Part shown: positions 37,701-49,700 of the stretch, piece by piece | How positions within the stretch are numbered: the stretch's first letter is position 1 | Layout: every line of letters begins with the position of its first letter | NCBI GenBank assembly: GCA_029582155.1 | Contig: CM055911.1 | Coordinates: 28,999,644-29,063,643 of the forward strand | Source: Panopea generosa | Taxonomy: Eukaryota > Mollusca > Bivalvia > Adapedonta > Hiatellidae | Length of the DNA: 64,000 nucleotides | Reading direction: 5' to 3' | Notes under the pieces: generated by a model | Seen by the model: the letters and a program-made list of their open reading frames with translations, nothing else | What the model was told of the DNA's origin: nothing | Database searches by the model: none | Position numbers and translations under genes: made by a program

Positions 37701-40700
37701 AATTTAGCCGTATATTCCTAATAACAATGAAACATTTGATACGTGGTATATCGAAACAGCTCACTGAACTATAGAAGGATTCCTGTCACGTTAATGTCTA
37801 AGAGGTCTTCAATATCCTGTGACGTTAATGTCTCAGACATCATCAGTATTCTGTGACGTAAATGTCTAAGAGGTCTTCAGTATACTGTGACGTTAATGTC
37901 TCAGACATCTTCAGTATCCTGTGACGTTAATGTCTCAGAGCTCTTCAGTATCCTGTGACGTTAATGTCTCAGACATATTCAGTATCCTGTGACGTTAATG
38001 TCTCAGACATCTTCAGTATCCTGTGACGTTAATGTCTCAGAGCTCTTCAGTATCCTGTCACGTTAATGTCTCAGACATCTTCAGTATTCTGTGACGTTAA
38101 TGTCTCAGACATCTTCAGTATTCCTTTGACGTTAATGTCTCAGACATCTTCGGTATTCTGTGACGTTAAATTTCTCAGACATCTTCAGTATTCTGTGACG
38201 TTAATGTCTCAGAGCTCTTCAGTATCCTGTGACGTTAATGTCTCACACATCTTCGGTATTCTGTTACTTTAATGTCTCAGACACCTTCAGTATTTCTGTG
38301 ACGTTAATGTCTCAGAGCTCTTCAGTATCCTGTGACGTTAATTTCTCAGACATCTTCAGTATCCTATGACGTTAATGTCTCAGAGCTCTTCAGTATCCTG
38401 TGACGTTAATTTCTCAGACATCTTCAGTATCCTGTGACGTTGAGACCTGTGACGTTAATGTCTCAGACATTTTCAGTATTCTGTGACGTTAATGTCTCAG
38501 ACATCTTCAGTATCCTGTGACGTTAAATGTCTGAGACATTTTCAGTATCCTGTGACGTTAATGTCTCAGACATCTTCAGTATTCAGCAGAGTATTGAAGT
38601 TTGTAAATATAACTCGATCAACTAATTCCAAAAACAGACCTGCTGAAACCGTATGAATGACCGGTTAATGTCTTCAAAGAAAAGAAATAAAGATACCTGA
38701 TACAGTTCTTTCCCTGTCTCTATAATAAAATTATCCAGATTCTGAGTAGTGTAAGATGATCTGGAGAAATGAAAGAAACTAACACTGTAGGTCAGGAGAA
38801 TTCAAGAGTTAGACAATAGAATAGTGAATCATATATATATATATATATATATATATTGACAATAGTATACTGAGTACTATAGAAAGATCGAACACAATGA
38901 ATTAAATACTTCTACCCTCTAAGTTAGATAACTCTAAGTTAGATAACCCGCCGCAAGAACAGCATCAGCACCTTTTAGATCCGCTGCAAGCTTATCGTAG
39001 CATTCCTCTGGATACAGGTTTTCTTGAATATAGTACCAAAATGTTTGTTTATATTCTGCTATGAAACAAGCAAACGTTAAAATATTCTGCTAATTTGGAT
39101 AAACTATATAAAAAAAATAAACGTTTCTTTATAAAATGATTTTTTTCTCGAATTCCGAAAATTATAAATGCTTTTCATTATTTTAATATCTACTCTTTGA
39201 AGGTCTGACGAATTAAGTAATTAAAACCTGTACCCAGACGTATGTTATTGTTTACCTAGCATTCCATTTGGTGAAGTTTGGTAGCTGCTAGTGTCATACT
39301 AGATTTTCTAGATTAGATGACCTCCGTTTCAGTTTAACCTACCCTTATTATCTCCCTTTTTGTGTTCTTAGTTTATTCAGGTTCAGGGGACACTCATGTC
39401 AGATGCTTTGATTCAAAATCTGGAGCCCTGAAACGGACATTTACCGGACATAACGTAGCTATTACGTCACTACAGGTAACGATGGTAATTTTGGATAAAA
39501 ATAAGTCACGTCACAAATCACGTCGGAATTTCACTTCATAACCTCATCGACACCTTATTTTTGTTTATTTAATTATAATTATTTTACAAAACTTGTTGTA
39601 ACTTATATGCTTGTATGTTTTTCTAAACATCGTTTCCATTGGTTACAAGATAATATTTTCTTCGCCATTACTTTTATTGAGTTAAACTATCACGGTGTAC
39701 TTATATTTAAATATAATTTGCTATTAGATTGTGTAACATTATTCTGATTAAATCGTAAAATTATTTCAATTGATTTGGTATGGTAATTAATTATTACGCA
39801 ATATCCATTCGTACACATATATACAAATAATTAATGCGAAGAAACTCCCGATGCGAACTACATGGATGCTGGTCAGATTTTGTCCGCCTGTGGGTAGCAT
39901 CTATGTCTGAAAAAATACATAATGTGCATAATAGTTTATTTGTTAGTTAGTATGGGGTGTTGCGCCTTTGTTTCACCAGTATTTCAGTTACATGACTGGC
40001 GAGAGAGCGCCTACAATCGGAACATCGCTCGGCCATTTCCGTAAACTTTCGTAGTTATTTAAACGTTTACGGAAATTGCCGAGCGATGTTCTGATTGAGA
40101 GCACCTAATTATTGTTAGGGAGATCCGATTGTCGGTTAACCAGTGCACGTTCTAGACACATCTTGTCTCTGCAACGGTGGGTGGATTTCATTGACATGTA
40201 ACGAAAAGCTATGGCCAGTCATCACAGAAACTGTTTCCGAACCGGAATCCTATTCACGACCCTGGATTAACAATTAGACGCGTTACAAGTCCCGACATAG
40301 CTCACTGGGTCCACTTAAAATGTACAAGTACCAACTTAGCCCACCGGGTCCTCTTAAAATATACAATTGTTCGTTAGTAACGGGTATGACACACGTTTTA
40401 ACAAGTTAACTAATAACTTGCGTGTCGTTAAATGAACTATTCTGTAGGGAATTATTCCAATCACTTTGTTAATATAAATTGGTTTATTACGATACATTCA
40501 CACATTTCAAGTTGTTATTTGGACCAAAGTACGCACATAGTTCAGGGAGATCGGTCCATTAACAAACATATATTTCCTTGATTAAATATTTATTTGGCCA
40601 GTGAATGTAAAAAAAGGTCAATTAAAGTTAATTATTGAAAATAATAGATTAGCATATTTGACACTTGAAATTAAATTAGACACCATAAGTAACATAGACA

Positions 40701-43700
40701 TTCGATTTGAAACTTTACATTGAATTACATTAAATTACATTAAATGAGACAATTAACATTAAATTAAACATTAAATTATGCATTTTACATTAAATGAAAC
40801 CTTAAATGAGACAGTTTACATTAAATTAAAATTAAACATTAAATAAGATAATTTTCATTAAATTAAACATTATATTAGACAATTAACATCAAATTAAACA
40901 GTGAATTAGACAGTTTACATTGAAATAAACATTAAAATTAGACATTTATGTAGATATCATTTTAATCACTTAACGTTAAATCAGACACTTTACATCAAAT
41001 AAGACACTTAATATATAATTACATTTAATCAGACACTTTACACTAAATCAGACACTTTACATTTGTATAGACACCAGTTTGAACACTTTACATTGATTAC
41101 ACCGGTAATTCTGTGCGTCGGATAATTCAGTGCACGCTTAGTCACAACAATGTAAACATATGATAGAGCTGTAAAATAAGACAACAACCTAAACAGGAGA
41201 TTTCGCAGAAAAAAAGTCAAACAGTGTGGCTCCAGATCAGACTGATGATGTGCAGGCTAAAGTCTACGTCCGTGTCAAAAATACAAGAAGGGTCCTTTCT
41301 ATCTTGTCTAAATTCATTTTGTAAACTACACACTTAGAGAACAGCAAAAGTATACTTTCATTTTGCACTTACCGTCTTAATAATTCAGTTTTACAGTATA
41401 GTAAAACAAAGAAGAAACTGTTTCCGTTAGTAGCTGTTTACAATTATAGCTTAATGGGAATGTTAAGTACATCAACCCATTACCGTCCAATTTAATGAAG
41501 ATGTGACTTTTAAAAAGCTCCAGTGATATTATGAAAACGACAATAAAATTGCGTATAGTGATACTGGATATAGCTGACCCAGATATAAGACTTCCGCAGA
41601 TAAGGTTCATTTCTCGAATACCCGACAGACAGTTCGTTTATGTTTAATCGTACCAATTCAACGATTTAATGATTGATTGATTGAATATTAAGTGTCATTT
41701 TTATTCCATCGAGGGCTTATAGACGATCAGTTAACCTAACCACAGTTTCCTGGGATCCGGAAAGGTTAACCAGTACTCAATCACACCCCATCTCTGCAAG
41801 TAACTGAAACTTTTCCACTTGAATCAGAGACGAATGATAATGAGGCACAATGTCGTATGTCAATCAGACTAAGACTGTTACCGGGCGGGGATTCGAACTA
41901 ACGACCCCTGGATTGATAGTCAGGCGCGCAACCGACTGAACTAATCGGGCCCGGCTTTTTATGATTTTTCACTCTTAAATGAACCGGAGTCATAAGCAAC
42001 ACATAATCATAACATGTTTCGTCGGTTCCGTTTTATTTCAGTTTTACTGGATTACAGTTAAACAGACCTTAACTTATAATTTCAAGAACTGAATTAATAT
42101 CAAGTTGTTAATTGAAATTGTATTAGAATATTGTAATATTTCATGAATTGGAGAATGAAAATACAAAAAAAAATCCCCCCCCAAAAAAAATCAAGTATTT
42201 ATCAGCTTCAATATATAAAAAATAAAAATATAAATATAAAATATTCCTTTGATGGCCAACAGGAGCGTTATGAATAATCACTTTGACGAGTATTGACTTC
42301 AATTATTCAACATAAAATGTTAATTCAGACACCGAAACTGAATAAATAAATGCATGACACCAAATCAATAACGTTCCTAAAGTGCAAACAATATAGCTGC
42401 TACCCAGTCAGTACTTCGTCAATACTCCGCCGGCAAAATGAGCGCGAGTTTCTCGCGTATAGCTTTCATAGATACCCCGGTATAATTGCTAATCAAACAA
42501 ATCACACCGGATTTCAATATCCCACCAGCACCTTCAAAACGAATTTGTTTGTTTATTTGAGATATATCTCCTGAGAGACAAGGGTCAAGTTGCGGGTTTT
42601 ACGCGGTCACAAACAATGGCGGTGCATTAAACGAGTTTGCCGGTTACCAATACGACCATCTTTATATTGAATTTCATAATTGCTTTAACATGTTTAAAGT
42701 TTCACCAGAAAACAAAACTCACTGGGGTACCCGTGGAGTATTTACCTTCTTGACTTGTCTTTCGCCAATATATCTTATTCGTACAGATTGTTGCACAGTG
42801 CGTCAAACCATTATTTTCATAATACACAATTACAGCGTTCTCAAACTGTCCGAGATATTAATATATTCGGTAGGGTGTGACTCGGACTTACCCGTAAGTT
42901 GCAAAATCAATACCTAAACCGAACATATGTCTTAAAATCTTCCGAGTTCGCGAGGTTTGCATATTGCGCAACATGACATTTTAAAATGAAAGCCTATGAA
43001 ATATTTCACTTTGTATAAGTGTTTTATATCAGTTTTGGTTGATCATCAAGGATAAAAACAGTTTTATAACTGAGGACTGTTTCTAAAAACCCAAGAGCTA
43101 AATTTCAAACTTCTGTGTAACATTTATTTATTATGCATATCTGTGATATATGTCTTCTATGTGATATTCTAGAGAGACTGACGTTATCTTATATAACAGT
43201 CAACTGTGTAGTGAGACCAGATTTAGTTGACCAGTAATATCGAGTCAAAACATAGATCACGTGGTTCGACTTAAACTTGACCGTGCCAATATAAATTCTA
43301 TGTAGACCATTTTGATATATGATTTAATATTCATGTATTGTCTTATATAAAATATTTACTTATTATAAAAGCAATTTTGAACTATGTTAATGTGAAAAAC
43401 ATAATATATCAAATGCAATACACTGCCAATATTAAATATAGCAAGCATCCTGAAGTATTGTTTATTTATTCATTGAGGAAATTGATAGAGCAAACCTTTC
43501 AAATATTCTAACCTCATACATTGGGAATTGAAACACATCTAATTCACATATGACAGAATAATATGATTCATATGAAAACATACGTTAATTGCTTCATTTG
43601 ATTCTGATTGTTTTTGGGTTTTATACCATACAAAACAATTAGCATATAAATACTTGATACCAACTCACGAACTTCCCGAGATGGTTCAAATAAGATCAAA

Positions 43701-46700
43701 TGAAATATTAATGTAAATGTGGCACAAAACGTCACAGAAGTGCAAACGATGTACCGACGTCTCAATATTATATATGCCATTGGTACTTTGTTGCACAGAT
43801 AGGGTACGTACCTAGAACAGTCGGTAACACGTCTTGATATAAGTGCACGAGTCTATGATGATTGACCATGGACTTTTTTCCAAGGCCATAAAGGTCCCAT
43901 TATACAGTTGAATTTTGTTCATTGTTATTTATAAAATATGGTCTAGAATTTCTACGGTAAAATATAATCCACATAGTATTTTTTCATAGCAGGAATGTAC
44001 ACCCCATAAAAATACCCAATAACCGGTAGGTTGACAAGCTTATATTTTTAAACAGGTTGCAGTGACACTCCACGATTTTTTTAAAAAAAAAGAAGTCCTG
44101 AAATGCACATAAATACATGCAAATGTTGAAATCCTATAAAAGTTAAGTTTCTAGCACCAATTGCTGTAGTATATGCTATGCCGGCTTTTGCTCTATTCAA
44201 CTGCAGCAAGAAGAAATCAAAACCACAATGAACCGACCATATTGAAAATATTTCAAAACCAAATTACCTAGGACTTTTTTAAGCATAAGAATCAAGGGGC
44301 GTAACTGTGTAGTGAGACGTTAATCTTCCACTTTTGAATATGTGGAGAAATATTTAATGGCTTATAGAGATGCGTTTCTAGTATTAATAAACCGCATTGT
44401 AGACTCTGTGAACTATGATAAGATTGGTGGCTGCCGTTATGTAACTGAAATACTTTTCAAAAACAAAATAGAAAAATCCAACAGCATTCCGTACCAAATC
44501 ATACAAACATATACATATGCTAGTCTCGAATGCGCACATATCTTACTTTACAATCTGTCTTTTCACTAATTAGTTTTAACAACAAAGTATCATTTTGAAC
44601 AAATGGCGATCAACTTACATCATAACATTTGAGATCAATGACAAACAACAATCTTACTATACAAAGAACAGTGAATAAGAAATAATATAATTGTATTGAA
44701 AAGTTAAAAAGAAAGTTTTTCATATTCTGCAACTATAATGGGACGCCATTTCACTTGATATTAAACTTGACGTACAATTTAGTTTAAACATGCTCTCAAA
44801 TATAATTCTCAACAGCATACTATGCTAAAGGAGAATTTAAAGCAATTTACACTAATGACTAAAAGGGGAAAGGTTCAGTGTTCAAGAATTTCGATAACGG
44901 TTTGTATAGTTGATATGATTACTTTCTGTTGTTATTTTGATGTTGTTGCTTTTTTCATTTTCTTTTGCTCTATTACAGATACTGTATTGTAATCATGAAT
45001 GTATTTTATATCGAAAGTTTTACTCTGTAATATACAATATAAGTCAGCATGTTAAAGAGAACGTCATGGAAGACTGTTTTTGTCAATTCAATCACTTTCT
45101 ATACAGAAATATTTTTACTCACTCACTGTAGCGAAATTTGATTAATTTACAAAGAAAAATTGACTATGTAACTAAATGCAATACAATGGCTATTTTTTTT
45201 TTTAAATACTTCACTATGTAAGTAATACCATACTTCAGCAAAAATTTTGTTGTATACCAAACACCTTACTATAGCGAAACTTGTTTTATATACTAAATAC
45301 TTGACTACGTAAGTAAACACCTTACTATATAGCGAACTTTGTTTTATATACCAAATACTTGACTACGTAAGTAAACACCTTACTATAGCGAAATTTGTTT
45401 TATATACTAAATACTTGACTACGTAAGTAAACACCTTACTATATAGCGAAATTTGTTTTATATACTAAATACTTGACAACGTCAGTAAACACCTTACTAT
45501 ATAGCGAAATTTGTTTTATATACTAAATACTTGCTATATAAGTAAACACCTTACTATATAGCGAAATTTGTTTTATACACTTAATACTTGACAACGTAAG
45601 TAAACACCTTACTATATAGCGAACTTTGTTTTATATACTAAATACTAGCTATGTAAGTAAACACCTTACTATAGCGAAACTTGTTTTACATACTAAATAC
45701 TTGCTATATAAGTAAACACCTTACTATATAGCGAAATTTGTTTTATACACTAAATACTTGACTACGTAAGTAAACACCTTACTATATTGCGGAATTTGTT
45801 TTATATACTAAATACTTGACTACGTAAGTAAACGCCTTACTATAGCGAAACTTGTTTTACATACTAAATACTTGCTATATAAGTAAACACCTTACTATAT
45901 AGCGAAATTTGTTTTATACACTAAATACTTGACAACGTAAGTAAACACCTTACTATATAACGAAATTTGTTTTATACACTAAATACTTGATTACGTAAGT
46001 AAACGCCTTACTATAGCGAAACTTGTTTTACATACTTAATACTTGACTACGTAAGTAAACAACTTACTATAGCGAAATTTGTTTTATATACTAAATACTT
46101 GAATACTTAAGTAAACACCCTACTATAGCTAAATTTGTTTTACTAAATACTTGACAACGTAAGCAAGCACCGGACTATAGCGAAATTTGTTTTATACACT
46201 AAATACTTGACTACGTAAGCAAATACCTTACTATAGCGACATTTGTTTTGTAGTTATATACTGCGTAAGTAAAATTTGATTTCCATGCTACATGGTTAGA
46301 TATGCATGTTATTGTTTTTGCATTATGTTCTATTTCAAGGAATTGAATAGAAGGAATGGCCTCCTACTTAATTCCTTGGCTCTTTTAACTGTTGTGTATC
46401 AAAGAAATTTGCATAGAGCGAGATTAATATTTTTGAATTTCCAATATCTCATGGATAATAGGTAGGGATAGGCATTTTTCCTTTGATATTAATGCCTATA
46501 TATTTCTACAGAATATTAACACGGATAATTGATAGTTTGCTGGATTATGATTATTCTGTTCTTAATTCGTGGGTGTGATCGAGTATTTAGCAATTGATCT
46601 GTAGATAAGTGTCACGTGGATACATGTTTGTGTTTATATACATAATCAAAATATAAAACACAGGCTGGCCAACTAAAAATACTAACAAATGTTTAGATGT

Positions 46701-49700
46701 GACTTTAATCTGAGGAACCGTGTGACGGTGCTATACATCGAGCACGCTAAAAACTCGGGAAATAATGTACGGAAGGTTTCTTTCGTATCCTGCACTATTT
46801 ATCCTACACTTAAAACGACTAACACTATTCTAGGGATCGCTGCCCATATGTGAAATAGGCGGCGATGTAATTTGGAAAGTTGGTTTGCGGTTTATAACAA
46901 CTAACTAACTTTGTTTCTATAGTAGATTATACAACATGAACATAACCTTGTTTTGTTTATTTGACTTTATAGGTTGTTGAGGGCAAACTGTTCACCGGCT
47001 CCTACGACGGAAGTGTTAAGGTATGGGACATCACGGGCATTAATGACGACACAGCTTTCGGTAAGAAAGTGAAATATTTTACATACATTTAAATGTACAT
47101 GGCTGTCCTCTTGTATTAGATATAGTTCCTTTATTCAACATGACACGTTTTAGTTATGTAAAACACTGCATGGTCCAGTATCGAGTATAACTCGTGTAGT
47201 TTCCTGGTAAGAACAGCATCACTAACGATCTCTGTACACGGAGAGACATCCTTCAAATGGATGGCATGTCTATTTCATCGTTTTTTTTTAATGTTCATTA
47301 TGATCATGTTTATTATTATGTTCATTTTCATTATTATGGTCATGTTCATTTTTATGGTCATGTTCATTATTATGGTTAAATCACAAATCCCAGTTTGATT
47401 ACAAGGTTACAAATGAATGATGGCAATACTAGGATCACTGTAACTAATGCATGTCATAAGAAACGACACATTAAATTTTCCAATGTTCTATGTTTACTCT
47501 GCACATTCATTTGTGTATGTGCTGTTTTGTTTCAATCTGTACGCTGATGTTTTGTGTGTATACGAGAAAGAACCTGTAATCTTCCTTCCTGTTGGCGGCA
47601 TATAACCTTTGATAAATTGGTAAGCCGAAAAACCTCAATTCGTTAAATTGATTCGTATGGACCATTTGCGTGTATATAATTGGGTATCCTTTTAGCGTAG
47701 AAATGCAGCAGTGGTCTATAGATAGAGAGTTCACCTCGCATGCGGAAGGTCGTGGCTTCTATCATACTTAAGACTTTAAAATTGGTACTAAAAGCCTTAA
47801 CATTTAGAAGGTAGTTCTAGGTCTGTTCAGTCTGGTGTCAGTATAGTATGACTGGGTGGGGTATCATACCATTTGTCTGCGGAATGATACTTCAATGCGC
47901 TTAGAATATTGTTTTCAAGTAGGTACCGTCGCGATATGACTGAAACATTGCTAAAAGCGACGCTAAACACCATACAACAACAACAGCAACAACAACAACA
48001 ACATTTAGCGAAGTTATCATATACGAGGGGTGTTCCGTATATAATGTGACTGTTGTATTATTTCGTAGAAACCATGCGATATATAAACAAAACAAATCGG
48101 CATTGCTACAGTGATCACTGGTACGTGCTACTGGTAAACATTCACATGTCTTGTTAAATCATTACATGGGTTGAAGACGCAAGACAATTAAGAGAGGTGT
48201 TTGACATGTACGTGGCGGGTCAGAGGATGGCCAAATGTCAACCGGGCAAACTGCGTTTTTAAGATGATGCTCACCCTGATCATCCTGTATCGTCAACAAT
48301 CGAAGAAAACATCGAAAGAATCTGCGATGTCCTGAACACTGATGCTAGATACACAATAAGAGATTTACCACGGGTTAGCATGAAGTCATCTAATTTTGAT
48401 TAATCATTAAAAAGCTATGACAATAAATGCGCGATGGATACCGCATTTGTTGACAGAGGTCCAAAAGAAGTCAATGTGGCTATGGCGAAAAAACAGCATA
48501 ATTTAAAAATGTATCCAAACTGGATTGCGAGTTTGAAATCGTGTATTTTAGCTAAGGGACTATTTTGAAGGAAATTGCAAAAGAAATGATTATATAATTC
48601 TAGTAACATTACCAGTCGCATTATTTACGGAACACCGCTCGCACGTTGTATTTCTTGTATTACATAAGACTGTTTGTATAGTTTGCAGAACATTAAATGG
48701 CATTGATCCAGTGAGATTAACTTGTTGTTTTATTTTCAACAGATATGGTTAAAACTAAAGAGGGTATAAACTTATTAACTTTTTGTTCTTTCTTGCTTTT
48801 TACAGAATGCCGAGCTAAAATTTCAATACATACACAGTTTATATCTATTTTGCTAATGTGTTGGTTTAATTCTTTTATAGATTTTAACTATATAACTTGA
48901 GGGTACTTAAATTTGCATTCAATATTCTCTCTACCAAAGATAATTTATTTCCTAAATGTACTTTCATTTAATGATGAAGTAATTAAAACATTAACTAGAT
49001 TTAAAATAATTCCTCCGTAATGTTGAACTTCTGATTACCCCCTCTCAAACATTAAATAATGTGTATCAACACACAATACAATATATGTTAGAGTTTAAAA
49101 TGCATTTACTAATAAACAATTATCATTTATAACTAAAATACGAATAATCTGGAATTTCAAATTCGACAAAATTTGCGTGTAGTGTATTGAAAATACCGTT
49201 AAACATCATATACAAAAATAAGTCTAACTACTAATCGTGACGAAGGTACAGCTTCCTGTTAACATTTCGTAATAATCGGCACACAACAAATGCTATCGTT
49301 ATTTAAATGACTTTGTATATGAAAAGAAAGCTAAATTTGATTTGAATTTGAAAATGTTTATACTTGAAATAGAACAAACTGTGTTTTCTCTCTTGCTCAT
49401 TGGCGCATGGTCACAAGCATGTAGACGCTATTCTTTAACTACGTCATTCTATTTTTAGATGGAACCTACCGTATAAGGGACGACAGCACACTTATCTGTT
49501 ACATAAATACAATACAATAGATTCAATATTAATGTGTTACCTGTATTGGGCGAGTTTAACTATAAATAGAATGACGTAGTTTCACAAAAGCGTATTGGGT
49601 TTATATTTATTGATGCATGTCAATACGCGTGTGGTGAATTTAGATCGTGCATTACGTGCATGGACTTACCTTCTGATATATTACATTATTGTGTGGTATT

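Noticed and set aside
39381-39475. Exon 3b starting at the downstream acceptor
   Set aside because: In frame but removes VYS, the centre of a core strand conserved in exon 3a and in the family. Kept only as a possible minor isoform.
41880-41955. tRNA gene (similar heads at 1775, 5830, 10903, 13510, 23215, 52270)
   Set aside because: A and B boxes are present but the stems are not clean and SINE bodies follow; called SINE heads.
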